Shown: one piece after another, positions 1 through 8,084 of the stretch | Layout: every line of letters starts with the position of its first letter | Position numbering within the stretch: position 1 is the stretch's first letter | Source: Marimonas lutisalis | GTDB lineage: Bacteria > Pseudomonadota > Alphaproteobacteria > Rhodobacterales > Rhodobacteraceae | Assembly: GCF_005434965.1 (NCBI RefSeq) | Contig: NZ_SKCI01000004.1 | Span: 124,001 to 188,000, forward strand | Direction of reading: 5' to 3' | Length of the DNA stretch: 64,000 bases | Made by a program: the position numbers and the translations under genes | Notes under the pieces: model-generated | The model's database searches: none | The model's input: the letters and a program-made list of their open reading frames with translations, nothing else | What the model was told of the DNA's origin: nothing

Positions 1-286
1 CAAGCACCCGGCCGAATATACCGTCACGCTGGACGTGACCATCGGCAACGATGCCGGCGTGCTGGGACGAATTTGCACCTTGATAGGCGAACAGAAGGCC
101 AATATTTCCGATCTGCACTTTCTGGACCGTAAGCCGGACTTTTACAGACTGCTGATAGATGTCGATCTCAGCGATGCCGAGCATTTGCACCGCGTTGTTT
201 CCGTCCTCGAGGCCGATAGCGACGTCGCCGCCATAAGCCGCCATCGCGACCCCGACCGCGCGGGCCAGCGCATGGTGCACGAGTAG
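1..286 (+). CDS. rsh: RelA/SpoT-family (p)ppGpp synthetase/hydrolase, C-terminal end (partial)
   Basis: Only the last 94 codons are in the window, read in the frame starting at base 2 and ending with TAG at 284-286. The visible part is an ACT domain: a strand-forming segment, then GNDAGVLGRICTLIGEQ and ANISDLHF, then a second strand and helix. This is the usual C-terminus of the bifunctional Rsh/SpoT enzyme that makes and degrades (p)ppGpp in alphaproteobacteria, where the ACT domain senses metabolic state and contacts the ribosome. The following genes (DUF2062, pdxJ, acpS) match the order usually found after rsh in Rhodobacterales. The catalytic domains lie upstream of the window, so the assignment rests on the ACT domain and context. 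Confidence 0.8.
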   Translation, partial: KHPAEYTVTLDVTIGNDAGVLGRICTLIGEQKANISDLHFLDRKPDFYRLLIDVDLSDAEHLHRVVSVLEADSDVAAISRHRDPDRAGQRMVHE

Positions 287-313
287 GGACACGAATTTGA
301 GGAGAGAAGACCG

Positions 314-979
314 TTGGTCTTCAAAAGACGCGACAAACGGCCCTACTGGAAGATCTTCCTCGAGTTCTTCTATCCGCGTGGCGGCTGGCTGCGCGCGGCG
401 CAATATGTCCGCCATCGCCTCCACCGCCTGCCCGACCCGCCCCACCGCATCGCCCGCGGCATCTGGGCGGGCGTGTTCACCACCTTCACGCCCTTCTACG
501 GGCTGCATTTCGTCATCGCCGCGATCATCGCACGGGTCATGCAGGGCAATATCATCGCCGCGCTGCTGGCCACCTTCTTCGGCAACCCGCTCACCTACGT
601 CCCGATCGGGGTGATCTCGCTCAAGACCGGCCACTGGCTCCTCGGGACCGAGTTCGACGAGGGCGCGCACCGCTCGCTCGGCGGCAAGTTCGCCGATGCC
701 TGGGCCGACCTGTGGCACAACCTGAAAACCCTCTACACCGGCGGCACGCCCGACTGGCACGGACTGTCGGTCTTCTATGACGAAGTGTTCTTCCCCTACA
801 TGATCGGCGGGCTCGTTCCCGGCGTCGTTGCGGCGTCGATCTGCTATTACCTCGCCGTGCCGGTGATCCAGGCCTACCAGAACCGCCGCAAGGGCCGGCT
901 CAAGGCCAAGCTCGACGCGCTCAAGCAGAAACGCGCCGAGGCCAAGGCGAAATCCCACGATACCCCGCACGGCGAATAA
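314..979 (+). CDS. DUF2062 domain-containing membrane protein
   Basis: A 221-residue protein starting with TTG at 314, chosen because a GGAG-type ribosome site lies at 300-304 and no ATG fits better. The middle carries the DUF2062 signature, GIWAGVFTTFTPFYGLH followed by FFGNPLTYVPIG, in two or three membrane segments; a further hydrophobic segment lies near residues 160-190. The C-terminus is a charged helix rich in Lys, Arg and Ala, probably cytoplasmic. The family function is unknown. The gene follows rsh closely and precedes pdxJ, a linkage common in Rhodobacterales, so it is probably co-transcribed with them. Confidence 0.8.
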   Translation: MVFKRRDKRPYWKIFLEFFYPRGGWLRAAQYVRHRLHRLPDPPHRIARGIWAGVFTTFTPFYGLHFVIAAIIARVMQGNIIAALLATFFGNPLTYVPIGVISLKTGHWLLGTEFDEGAHRSLGGKFADAWADLWHNLKTLYTGGTPDWHGLSVFYDEVFFPYMIGGLVPGVVAASICYYLAVPVIQAYQNRRKGRLKAKLDALKQKRAEAKAKSHDTPHGE

Positions 980-1062
980 CCCGCGCCATCCCCGGCATTC
1001 TTTGATTCACCCCGCCCGGCAAAGGCATTACCTTGCCCCGGAAGATCAAGGGAATCATCGCC

Positions 1063-1812
1063 ATGCAAGACACCGGCAAACTCCGCCTCGGCGTGAACAT
1101 CGACCACGTCGCCACCGTGCGCAACGCGCGCGGCAGCGCCTATCCCGATCCGCTGCGCGCGGCCAAACTGGCCGAAGAGGCCGGCGCCGACGGCATCACC
1201 GCACATCTGCGCGAAGACCGCCGCCACATCGGCGACGCCGATATCGAGGCGCTGATGGAGGGCCTCTCGGTGCCCCTGAACTTTGAAATGGCCGCCACCG
1301 ACGAGATGCAGAAAATCGCCCTGCGCCACGTGCCCCACGCCGTCTGCATCGTCCCCGAAAAGCGCGAGGAACGCACCACCGAGGGCGGGCTCGAAGTCGC
1401 GCGCGAGGAAAACCGCCTCGCCCATTTCATCGCCCCCCTGCGCGATGCCGGCTGCCGCGTGTCGCTTTTCATCGCCGCCGACCCGGCCCAGGTCGAGGCC
1501 GCCGCCCGCATCGGCGCGCAGGTGGTCGAACTGCATACCGGCGCCTATTGCGATCTTCACTACGAAGGCAAATTCGACGAGCGCGACGCCGAGCTCGAGC
1601 GCCTGCGCGATATGTCAGCCTTTGCCCATTCCCTCGGGCTCGAGGTGCACGCCGGGCACGGCCTCACCTTCGAAACCGTTGGGCCGATCGCCGCCTTTCC
1701 GGAGGTGATGGAACTCAATATCGGCCACTTCCTGATCGCCGAATCGATCTTCATCGGCCTGCCCGCCGCCATCGCCGAAATGCGCCGCCTGATGGACGAG
1801 GCCCGCGCATGA
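1063..1812 (+). CDS. pdxJ: Pyridoxine 5'-phosphate synthase PdxJ
   Basis: PdxJ condenses 1-deoxy-D-xylulose 5-phosphate with 3-amino-2-oxopropyl phosphate to pyridoxine 5'-phosphate, the last ring-forming step of vitamin B6 synthesis. The 249-residue product has the family length and shows LGVNIDHVATVRNARG near residues 9-24, TAHLREDRRHI near 46-56, the NFEMA segment with the conserved Glu, and VHAGHGLT toward the C-terminus with the conserved His. The ATG at 1063 is preferred over an in-frame TTG at 1033 because AGGGA at about 1049-1053 is well spaced and homologues begin near this Met. The stop overlaps the next start (ATGA), indicating coupled translation. Confidence 0.95.
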   Translation: MQDTGKLRLGVNIDHVATVRNARGSAYPDPLRAAKLAEEAGADGITAHLREDRRHIGDADIEALMEGLSVPLNFEMAATDEMQKIALRHVPHAVCIVPEKREERTTEGGLEVAREENRLAHFIAPLRDAGCRVSLFIAADPAQVEAAARIGAQVVELHTGAYCDLHYEGKFDERDAELERLRDMSAFAHSLGLEVHAGHGLTFETVGPIAAFPEVMELNIGHFLIAESIFIGLPAAIAEMRRLMDEARA

Positions 1813-2267
1813 CGCGCCTTGCGGCAACGGCGCTTGCACTGCTGCTCGGCCTGCCTGCGCAGGCGCAGGAGGTCAGCCAGTGCGATCACCGCGCCCATGC
1901 CGACGGCATCCCCGAACCGTGGGAGGCCAACACCCGCAGCTTCGCCAACGGCGAGGTGCGCGTCGCCCTGATCGACCGGATCGAGCCCGCCGCCGGCGCC
2001 TTCTACCTTCTCATCCTGCACCCGCCGCGCGGCGTGCTGGGCGAACGCCGCTGCTCGCTGGTGGGGTTTGGCTCCGGCATGGGCTATGCCGCGCTCGATT
2101 TCGCCGCGCTCACCGCCGGGTATGATCCCGCCCGCGGCCTCACGCTTTCCCTGCCCGGGCGGCTCTACCTGCCGGAAGAGGGTTTCACCAATTCCCTGAT
2201 CATCCACGCCACCGTGAACCAGGCCACCGGCCAGGTCACCGCCAACCACGAACTGGGGCGCGAATGA
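1809..2267 (+). CDS. Exported protein of unknown function between pdxJ and acpS
   Basis: A 152-residue product starting at an ATG that overlaps the pdxJ stop; its own stop overlaps the acpS start, so all three are translationally coupled. The N-terminus is a clear Sec signal peptide (a short basic start, a Leu/Ala-rich core, cleavage near AQA-QE at about residue 19). The mature part has two Cys, near residues 23 and 78, which could form a periplasmic disulfide. I do not recognise the family. Position suggests it is carried as a passenger of the pdxJ-acpS operon; nothing in the sequence indicates an enzymatic role. Confidence 0.75.
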   Translation: MTRLAATALALLLGLPAQAQEVSQCDHRAHADGIPEPWEANTRSFANGEVRVALIDRIEPAAGAFYLLILHPPRGVLGERRCSLVGFGSGMGYAALDFAALTAGYDPARGLTLSLPGRLYLPEEGFTNSLIIHATVNQATGQVTANHELGRE

Positions 2268-2704
2268 TCCTCGGCATCGGCACTGATCTCGCGAATATCG
2301 ATCGCATTGCCCGCACACTCGACCGTTTCGGCGATCGGTTCCGCAATCGCGTCTTCACCGAGATCGAACAGCGCAAGGCCGAGCGCCGCCGCGACACCGT
2401 CGGCACCTACGCCAAGCGCTGGGCCGCGAAAGAGGCCTGCTCCAAGGCGCTTGGCACCGGGTTGCGCATGGGCATTTCATGGAAGGACATGGCGGTGACC
2501 AACCTCTCGACAGGTCAGCCCGTCATGCATGTCACCGGCTGGGCCAGGGAACGGCTCGATGAGATGACCCCGCCAGGCTACGAAGCGATCATCCACGTCA
2601 CCCTGACCGACGATCACCCCTGGGCCCAGGCCTTCGTCCTGATCGAGGCCCGTCCCGTCGACGACGCGCTGCCCGGCGCCGAACCCCTGCGCCCGTCGCA
2701 CTAA
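2264..2704 (+). CDS. acpS: Holo-[acyl-carrier-protein] synthase AcpS
   Basis: AcpS transfers 4'-phosphopantetheine from CoA to a Ser of apo-ACP, activating it for fatty acid synthesis. The N-terminal [12 protein letters not shown] contains the Mg-binding Asp8, and [17 protein letters not shown] near residues 51-67 contains the second metal-binding Glu and the conserved Lys/Lys pair. At 146 residues it is slightly longer than the usual 120-140 because of a C-terminal tail. It starts at ATG 2264, overlapping the previous stop. The last codons and stop region (2687-2706) recur almost exactly at 3913-3932, beyond the next gene, which suggests an insertion at the acpS 3' end. Confidence 0.95.
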   Translation: MILGIGTDLANIDRIARTLDRFGDRFRNRVFTEIEQRKAERRRDTVGTYAKRWAAKEACSKALGTGLRMGISWKDMAVTNLSTGQPVMHVTGWARERLDEMTPPGYEAIIHVTLTDDHPWAQAFVLIEARPVDDALPGAEPLRPSH

Positions 2705-2706
2705 GG
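2687..2706 (+). repeat. Direct repeat, left copy, at the acpS 3' end
   Basis: Twenty bases spanning the last acpS codons (Leu-Arg-Pro-Ser-His-stop) and AGG. Nineteen of 20 bases match 3913-3932 in direct orientation; the single difference changes the TAA stop to TGA. The two copies flank the Hint-domain gene and little else. Confidence 0.75.
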
Positions 2707-2774
2707 CGCTGGACAGCGACTTGCTGAACGAAACGTGACGCTGCAGCGAATGGGGCAATGGCCCTTTGCACACT

Positions 2775-3797
2775 TCAGGCGATCGCGTGTACCGAAGACA
2801 GATGCTGCTTGGCGGCACGGATGCTAAGGCAAGGTCGGCAAGCCGGACCGTTTAAACCGTCACTCGCTGGATTGGGGAACATGCGCGATAACCTGCGCTG
2901 CGTGGCCACGCCAAAAGACTTCACGATCACCGGTCCCAACAGAAGCGATTCCGAGAACGCGCCTTCGGCGATCACGACCGCATGTGTCTCCAATGCAAAG
3001 TGGTGCCAGGTTATCCTGCGTTTGCCAAGCATGTGTCTGACCCCGGGCAGACTGACAAGAGATTTCGCAGGCACCAAGACTTTCCCCCCGGTTTCGCCTC
3101 CGAGCTGACCGGGACAAACAAGCATTCGATGCTGTGGCGAGACGATCAGATCGCGTGCGGGGCGACCGTACCCAAGTGCGCCCGCCTGTATGAGAACAGG
3201 ACGGCCTTCAGGCCGCGCTTCTTCCAGCGGCTGTTCACTGACCGACACCCAGAGGATCGGCATTGCCCCACGATCAACCGTGGTCACCATGTCGCCCGGC
3301 CCAAGCGTTTCGACCGGACGCGGCCCGTCCGGCGTGTCGATCAGGGTGCCGGACGCATAGCAAGGCTGTATCGAGCCAGGGTTTTCGTTCGGTTGGAGCT
3401 GATAGCTGGCGCCTGCATCGCTGGTCTCATAGGATTCGCCAAAGGCCCAAGGGCCGACATCGGTGCTGGTTTCGCCCGCTGCTGGCCCGTCCGTCGCGGT
3501 GACGATTGCTCCGTTGAAGGACAGGAATTGAAGCACGGTCCCGCTGTCATCGACGAATGCAATGGCATCACCCGTTACGATATCGTTCAGGCCCTCGCCA
3601 CTATCGACGACGTATATGTCCTGATTATACTCGGTGTTGACCACGGACCCCAGTGCATGGGTCGATTTTACCGTACCGGACGAGTCATAGATCACAACGC
3701 TGTAAGACGATGTGTCCGTGCCGGTGGGCACAGCGAGTTCAACAAACTCCTGACCTGAACCGCCGAAAATGGCGAATTCCGAGATGTACCTCGACAT
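2775..3797 (-). CDS. Hint-domain (Hedgehog/intein-like) protein with N-terminal beta-rich domain
   Basis: A 340-residue product. Residues 1-135 form a beta-rich module containing EFVELAVPTGTDTSSYSVV and VDSGEGLNDIV, resembling lamin-tail-like or other secreted adhesion modules; there is no classical signal peptide. Residues 146 to about 290 are a Hint_2-type domain: PCYASGTLIDTPDGPRPVE carries the nucleophilic Cys146, followed by LGPGDMV, the block VSPQHRML and LVPAKSLV. Related roseobacter proteins are often predicted to be secreted and autoprocessed; processing here is inference from the intact Cys and His. It is transcribed against acpS and lies between direct repeats at 2687-2706 and 3913-3932, suggesting acquisition as a unit. 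No secretion genes are nearby. Confidence 0.75.
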   Translation of the reverse strand: MSRYISEFAIFGGSGQEFVELAVPTGTDTSSYSVVIYDSSGTVKSTHALGSVVNTEYNQDIYVVDSGEGLNDIVTGDAIAFVDDSGTVLQFLSFNGAIVTATDGPAAGETSTDVGPWAFGESYETSDAGASYQLQPNENPGSIQPCYASGTLIDTPDGPRPVETLGPGDMVTTVDRGAMPILWVSVSEQPLEEARPEGRPVLIQAGALGYGRPARDLIVSPQHRMLVCPGQLGGETGGKVLVPAKSLVSLPGVRHMLGKRRITWHHFALETHAVVIAEGAFSESLLLGPVIVKSFGVATQRRLSRMFPNPASDGLNGPACRPCLSIRAAKQHLSSVHAIA

Positions 3798-3912
3798 AGT
3801 TGCTCCGAAAATCAGCCTCTATGTCAGGCTAGCGCCCGCCCCTTACGAATTGGTTTCCGTCGTCACCTTGTAGACAGCTTGGCGTGCCGTCAGAACGGCG
3901 GCGGACAACTCG

Positions 3913-3932
3913 CTGCGCCCGTCGCACTGAGG
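3913..3932 (+). repeat. Direct repeat, right copy of the acpS 3' end
   Basis: This copy also reads Leu-Arg-Pro-Ser-His-stop in one frame, although no acpS-like coding precedes it. It matches 2687-2706 at 19 of 20 bases. With the left copy it bounds a 1.2-kb segment holding one Hint gene, the pattern expected of site-specific integration or a staggered-cut insertion. Confidence 0.7.
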
Positions 3933-4036
3933 GCACAACCGCAACACTTGCCGGTCAAATCGGCCAAACCGCCCAGCTTTCGCCACCTTTTCCCTTATCC
4001 TGCGGCCATGTGACAAGTTCAGCCCTCGGAGGCACA

Positions 4037-4300
4037 ATGAGCAAGAATGACAAATTGCGCCCGTCCTGCGCCAGCGGGCCGACGGTCTGGGACTTCCTGC
4101 TTGGCATCCTGACAGACACGCTGCGCTTCCTGCTAACCTCGGTCGGCATCATGGTCGCCGGCGCAATTGCCGGCGTCGGCATAGGCGGCGTCGCTGCGCT
4201 CAATTTCGGATTCCCCATCGGCACCGGCCTGCTCATCGGTGCGGTCGCGGGCTTTCTCCTGGCCGTGCTTGCTCTCGCGGTCGTGCACGGCGGCTGGTAG
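4037..4300 (+). CDS. Small two-helix membrane protein
   Basis: An 87-residue product starting at ATG 4037, chosen over upstream in-frame codons because CGGAGG at 4027-4032 is ideally spaced. After a polar N-terminus of about 16 residues there is one long hydrophobic segment (near residues 20-52, rich in Ile, Val, Gly) and a second near 58-85 with Gly-zipper character. The family is not recognised. It lies just beyond the right-hand repeat of the acpS 3' end and converges on the VOC gene with only 15 bases between stops. It may be an inner-membrane protein with no catalytic residues visible. Confidence 0.65.
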   Translation: MSKNDKLRPSCASGPTVWDFLLGILTDTLRFLLTSVGIMVAGAIAGVGIGGVAALNFGFPIGTGLLIGAVAGFLLAVLALAVVHGGW

Positions 4301-4315
4301 AAAGCTTGCCGCGCC

Positions 4316-4726
4316 TCACCCCTCTTTCTTCTGGTGAATCTCGATGACGTTGCCATCCGGATCATAGAAGAAGATCTGGTGCCAGCCCTCGACCGCCCGG
4401 TCGCCCCAGTCGGAATAGGCCACGCCCTTCTCCTCCAGCTCGCGCTTCACCGCCTCGATATCGTCGCAGCGATAGGCGATATGGCCGCGCTCCACCGGGT
4501 TCACGATCTGCCCGGTGCGAAACCCGGCCATCATGTCCTTCTGCGCGATATGCAGCTGGATGTTGCCATCCCAGGCAAAACCCACATCCCCGGCATAGCC
4601 CTTGGTCTTCTCCAGCACCGGAATGTCGGCCACCGGCGCCGGCAGGTCCAGCACCTCGCGATAGAACCTTTCCATCCGTTCGACGTTCTCGGTCGCCAGG
4701 TTGATGTGATGCAGTCTCAGCTTCAT
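4316..4726 (-). CDS. VOC-family (glyoxalase/bleomycin-resistance-like) protein
   Basis: A 136-residue single-unit vicinal-oxygen-chelate fold protein. It begins MKLRLHHINLATENVERMERFYREVL, with the first metal-binding His at residue 7, continues with AWDGNIQLHIAQ and RGHIAYRCDDI, and ends FFYDPDGNVIEIHQ, where the terminal Glu-containing strand supplies a metal ligand. Dimers of such chains form two metal sites. Family members include glyoxalase I, ring-cleavage dioxygenases and resistance proteins, so the substrate cannot be told. The start at 4726 has GGGAGG upstream on the minus strand; longer in-frame starts are unlikely. Confidence 0.85.
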   Translation of the reverse strand: MKLRLHHINLATENVERMERFYREVLDLPAPVADIPVLEKTKGYAGDVGFAWDGNIQLHIAQKDMMAGFRTGQIVNPVERGHIAYRCDDIEAVKRELEEKGVAYSDWGDRAVEGWHQIFFYDPDGNVIEIHQKKEG

Positions 4727-4803
4727 GCGCGCCCTCCCTTTTCCAGCAGATAAGCACAGCCCGCCGCGCCTGTCTCGCATCACCTGCCTCACCCGCTTCG
4801 TAG

Positions 4804-4821
4804 GCCGGGCTTCAGCCCGGC
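4804..4821. repeat. GTAGG-type palindrome, copy 1
   Basis: Perfect 7-bp inverted repeat with a TTCA loop, preceded by CGTAGG. Related copies lie at 12539-12558 and 27735-27752. Here it sits between divergent genes, where a terminator would not be expected. Confidence 0.7.
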
Positions 4822-4859
4822 ACTCCCGACAACCGCCATTGTCCCACCGTACGCCGCAT

Positions 4860-4969
4860 TAACCTTAACCCGCGTTAACCCGGGGCCGATCCGGCGGCAG
4901 CCGGCGGGCAGCCGGCCGGTGCACGCAAATCACCCCCTCCGGTTTCGACCGCGCGGTGGCGTTAACCCG
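4860..4969 (+). repeat. 110-bp repeated intergenic element, copy A (upstream of lepB)
   Basis: This element aligns along its whole length with 35012-35120. Shared blocks include TAACCTTAA, GCGTTAACC, CGGCAGCCGG, CAGCCGG, CGGTGCACGCA followed by ATCACCCC, GACCG, CGGTG and GTTAACCCG. Both copies are in the same orientation, upstream of a plus-strand gene. The 323-bp gap at 4727-5049 holds this element, the palindrome at 4804-4821 and a possible lepB promoter, and nothing else I can see. Confidence 0.75.
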
Positions 4970-4988
4970 CGTCCGCACCCCCCCGACC

Positions 4989-5017
4989 TTGACAGCCCCG
5001 CCCCCGCCCCGCATGAA
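4989..5017 (+). promoter_or_regulatory. Possible lepB promoter
   Basis: A perfect TTGACA at 4989-4994 is followed after 17 bases by CATGAA, a poor -10. The -35 match and spacing toward lepB make it plausible, but the -10 is weak and no other evidence supports it. Confidence 0.35.
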
Positions 5018-5049
5018 GCGCAGGACAGTGCGGCAGGGAGTTTCCGGGC

Positions 5050-5886
5050 ATGAGTGAAAAAGGCGGGTTCATGAGCGGCCTCATCGAGACGATCAAGACG
5101 ATCGTCTACGCGCTGCTGATCGCGGGCGTCTTCCGCACCGTGTTCTTCCAACCCTTCTGGATCCCCTCGGGCAGCATGAAGGACACGCTACTCATTGGCG
5201 ATTTTTTGTTCGTGAATAAAATGGCTTACGGCTATTCCTACGCCTCCTGCCCGTCGATCCGCCTGCCCCAGGTCGGCCTTGATATCGACGCCGAGGACAT
5301 CTGCGGCTGGATGAAATCCGACAATTCCCGCATCTGGGGCGGCGCGCCAGAACGCGGCGATGTCGTCGTCTTCCGCCACCCCGTCACCGGGACCGACTAT
5401 ATCAAGCGTCTCATCGGCCTGCCCGGCGACAAGGTGCAGATGAAGGACGGCGTGCTGCATATCAACGGCGATCCGGTCAAGATCGAAGCCGCCGGCACCT
5501 TCACCGAAATCTTCGAGCCCCAGGGCCCCGAAGGCCGCACCCCGCAATGCGAAAACGGCCCTGTCGGCGCCGGCGGAATTTGCGAAAAATCAAGGTATTG
5601 GGAGACGTTACCGGAAGGCACCCGCCACGCGATCCTGAACGTCACCGACCGCCGGTCGGACAATACCCCGGTCTTTTCCGTGCCCGAAGGCCATTATTTC
5701 TTCATGGGCGACAACCGTGACAACTCCACCGACTCGCGTTTTGCCCAGACCGCCCAGGGCGTCGGCTTCGTGCCCTACGAAGACCTGATCGGCCGTGCCG
5801 ACCGGATCATGTTCTCCTCCGCCGGCCGCTCGATGCTCTATTTCTGGACTTGGCGCTCGGATCGCTATTTCAAGGCGATCGAGTGA
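5050..5886 (+). CDS. lepB: Signal peptidase I
   Basis: LepB cleaves signal peptides from exported proteins at the periplasmic face of the inner membrane. The 278-residue product has one N-terminal membrane helix (about 13-33), then [16 protein letters not shown] with catalytic Ser42, [14 protein letters not shown] with the general base Lys119, and [11 protein letters not shown] toward the C-terminus, the box E motif. Between them is an insert with several Cys (Cys-Pro-Ser, EDICGWM) seen in alphaproteobacterial enzymes. Start 5050 is supported by GGGAG at 5036-5040; an internal Met at codon 8 is an alternative. rnc and era follow, the usual lepB-rnc-era cluster. Confidence 0.95.
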   Translation: MSEKGGFMSGLIETIKTIVYALLIAGVFRTVFFQPFWIPSGSMKDTLLIGDFLFVNKMAYGYSYASCPSIRLPQVGLDIDAEDICGWMKSDNSRIWGGAPERGDVVVFRHPVTGTDYIKRLIGLPGDKVQMKDGVLHINGDPVKIEAAGTFTEIFEPQGPEGRTPQCENGPVGAGGICEKSRYWETLPEGTRHAILNVTDRRSDNTPVFSVPEGHYFFMGDNRDNSTDSRFAQTAQGVGFVPYEDLIGRADRIMFSSAGRSMLYFWTWRSDRYFKAIE

Positions 5887-5959
5887 TCCCCGGCAGGCTC
5901 GACCGAACCGCATCGCGCATCTGGACAGCGCCGCCGGTTCGCGCCATCTAGGGCCTGTC

Positions 5960-6640
5960 ATGAAACTCGCACGCGACCTTAAGGAATTCGAAACCCGTCT
6001 CGGGCACAGTTTTGCCGATCCGGCGCTGCTGATCCGTGCGTTGACCCATGCCTCGATTTCCTCGCCCACCCGCGATGACAATCAGCGGCTCGAATTTCTG
6101 GGCGACCGGGTGCTTGGCCTCGCCATGGCCGAAGCCGTGCTCGATCACGATCCCTCGGCCACCGAAGGGCAACTCGCCCCGCGCTTCAACGCGCTGGTGC
6201 GCAAGGAAACCTGCGCCGATGTCGCGCGCCAGATCGATCTCGGCGCCGTGCTCAAGATCGGCCGCTCCGAAATGCTGTCAGGCGGGCGGCGCAAACAGGC
6301 CCTGCTCGGCGACGCGATGGAAGCGGTGATTGCCGCCGTCTATCTCGATGCCGGGTTCGAAACCGCGCGCAACCTCGTGCTCGCCCTCTGGGGCGAGCGG
6401 ATACGGACCGTCGACACCGACGCCCGCGATGCCAAGACCGCGCTGCAGGAATGGGCCCAGGCCCGAAAACTGCCCCCGCCCGTCTATACCGAGATGAAAC
6501 GCGAAGGCCCCGACCACGCGCCCGTCTTCACCATCGAGGCGCGGCTTGATAACGGCCACGCCGCCACCGCCACCGCCAAATCGAAACGCCAGGCCGAACA
6601 GGCCGCGGCCAGGGCCCTTCTGGGCGAGGTAGAGAAATGA
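5960..6640 (+). CDS. rnc: Ribonuclease III
   Basis: RNase III cuts double-stranded RNA, including rRNA precursors. The 226-residue protein has the family signature [13 protein letters not shown] at about residues 41-53, with Glu45 and Asp49, and the second acidic pair in [16 protein letters not shown] near 117-132. The C-terminal region from about residue 155 is a double-stranded RNA-binding domain ending [15 protein letters not shown]. The ATG at 5960 is preferred over the much longer open frame upstream, which overlaps lepB. The stop overlaps the era start by four bases (ATGA), so rnc and era are coupled. Confidence 0.95.
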   Translation: MKLARDLKEFETRLGHSFADPALLIRALTHASISSPTRDDNQRLEFLGDRVLGLAMAEAVLDHDPSATEGQLAPRFNALVRKETCADVARQIDLGAVLKIGRSEMLSGGRRKQALLGDAMEAVIAAVYLDAGFETARNLVLALWGERIRTVDTDARDAKTALQEWAQARKLPPPVYTEMKREGPDHAPVFTIEARLDNGHAATATAKSKRQAEQAAARALLGEVEK

Positions 6641-7542
6641 CCACCAAATGCGGCTTCGTCGCCCTGATCGGAGAACCCAACGCCGGCAAGTCCACGCTGA
6701 CCAATCACATGGTCGGCGCCAAGGTCTCGATCGTCACCCACAAGGTTCAGACAACCCGCGCCCGCATCCGCGGCGTCGCGCTTGAAGGCGACAGCCAGAT
6801 CGTCTTCGTCGACACGCCGGGTCTCTTCCGCCCCCGCCGCAGGCTCGACCGCGCGATGGTCGCCGCGGCCTGGGGCGGCGCGGCCGACGCCGATATCATT
6901 GTGCTGCTGGTCGAGGCGCATCGCGGCATCACCGAAGGCGTCGAACGAATCCTCGAAGGGCTGCAGGACCTGCCCCAGGGCCGCAAGATCGCCCTCGCCA
7001 TCAACAAGATCGACAAGGTCGAGGCGCCGGCGCTCCTGAAACTCACCAAGGATCTCAATGACAGGTTCCCGTTCGCCGAAACCTTCATGATCTCGGCCGA
7101 AAAGGGCCACGGCACCGACGCGCTGCGCCACTGGTTGGCCCAGAACCTGCCCGAGGGCCCCTGGCTCTACCCCGAGGACCAGATCGCCGACCTGCCCATG
7201 CGCATGCTCGCCGCCGAAATCACCCGTGAGAAACTCACCCTGCGCCTGCACCAGGAGCTGCCCTACCAGCTCACCGTCGAGACCGAGAACTGGGAAGAGC
7301 GCAAGGATGGCTCGGCCCGCATCGACCAGGTGATCTATGTCGCCCGCGACGGCCACAAGGGCATCGTTCTGGGCAAGAAGGGCGAAACCATCAAGGCAAT
7401 CTCGAAACTCGCCCGCGAAGAGCTCGAAGAGTTCCTCGGCCGCCGCATCCACCTCTTTCTGCAGGTAAAGGTGCGCCCGAACTGGCTGGAGGAATCAGAG
7501 CGCTACAGCGAAATGGGCCTCGACTTCAAAGATGGCAACTGA
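6637..7542 (+). CDS. era: GTPase Era
   Basis: Era is an essential GTPase that binds the 3' end of 16S rRNA and assists 30S assembly. The 301-residue protein has the P-loop GEPNAGKST (residues 12-20), the G3 motif DTPG, NKID as G4 and an ISAEKG G5 segment, followed by a C-terminal KH domain with [20 protein letters not shown]. It starts inside the rnc stop, and the two are co-translated. After its stop, instead of recO, there is a repeat-type hairpin and DUF1491. Confidence 0.96.
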   Translation: MTTKCGFVALIGEPNAGKSTLTNHMVGAKVSIVTHKVQTTRARIRGVALEGDSQIVFVDTPGLFRPRRRLDRAMVAAAWGGAADADIIVLLVEAHRGITEGVERILEGLQDLPQGRKIALAINKIDKVEAPALLKLTKDLNDRFPFAETFMISAEKGHGTDALRHWLAQNLPEGPWLYPEDQIADLPMRMLAAEITREKLTLRLHQELPYQLTVETENWEERKDGSARIDQVIYVARDGHKGIVLGKKGETIKAISKLAREELEEFLGRRIHLFLQVKVRPNWLEESERYSEMGLDFKDGN

Positions 7543-7545
7543 TCC

Positions 7546-7596
7546 CCTGCTTCATCTGACCCGAAATACCTCGGGGGTGTGGGGGCTGGCCCCCAC
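7546..7596 (-). repeat. Hairpin plus GAGGTATTT-type intergenic repeat, copy a
   Basis: Read on the minus strand: a GTGGGGGC/GCCCCCAC palindrome (7579-7596), then CGAGGTATTT and GGTCAGATGAAG. It shares this order with five other intergenic copies in the window. The palindrome ends 12 bases before the preferred DUF1491 start, so it may affect that gene's initiation. Confidence 0.65.
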
Positions 7597-7608
7597 ATGC
7601 GGCCGGTG

Positions 7609-7941
7609 ATGTCACGCCTGACCGCCGAATTCTGGGTACATGCCTACCTTGCCCGCCTTCGCCTGTACGACATCCCGGCCTTCGTCACCTCGCACGGTGA
7701 TGACACGTCGGGCGCCGTGCTGGTCAAGCTCAACACGCTCGATGGCCGCGCGTGCGCTTATCACCGCACCTTCGATTTGATGACAGGTTCGCGCAAGTGG
7801 GACCTGCTGGTCGACGGCGACGAGGTTGATGTCGACGCCTCGATCGCCAAACAGCTCGGCTTCGACCCGGATCTCTGGGTGGTCGAGGTCGAGGACCGCC
7901 AGGGCCGCCACCTGCTCGATGAACCCGGGCTCGGGGAATAA
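7609..7941 (+). CDS. DUF1491 family protein
   Basis: A 110-residue protein with the DUF1491 pattern: RLTAEFWVHAYLARLRL at the N-terminus, a central SGAVLVKLNTLDG strand pair and a C-terminal DPDLWVVEVEDRQGRHLLDEPG. Function is unknown; the family is found in alphaproteobacteria, typically near era and recO. ATG 7609 is chosen as homologues begin near MSRLTAEFWVHAYLARL; ATG 7597 is an alternative lying in the edge of the upstream palindrome. recO, often next in this neighbourhood, does not follow here. Confidence 0.8.
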   Translation: MSRLTAEFWVHAYLARLRLYDIPAFVTSHGDDTSGAVLVKLNTLDGRACAYHRTFDLMTGSRKWDLLVDGDEVDVDASIAKQLGFDPDLWVVEVEDRQGRHLLDEPGLGE

Positions 7942-8084
7942 CGCCGCGTCATGCGCGGTGACGTAACGGCGAAACCACCGATCGCTTGCGCGCCGCTGTT
8001 GCTCCCTTACCTCAGGGCAAGGCATATTGCCTCCCGTGCCGGACAACCGGTGCGCCCGGGAGGATTCAGAAAAGGATGCGCACG

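Noticed and set aside
4859-4880. CtrA sites within repeat elements A and B
   Set aside because: The TTAA pairs are spaced by six bases (or 2 and 12), not the seven required; the conserved spacing probably has another meaning.
7609-8084. recO expected after era/DUF1491
   Set aside because: The 143 bases after DUF1491 lead directly to the fadJ start with no recO-like coding; the gene must be elsewhere, but its absence from this window proves nothing.
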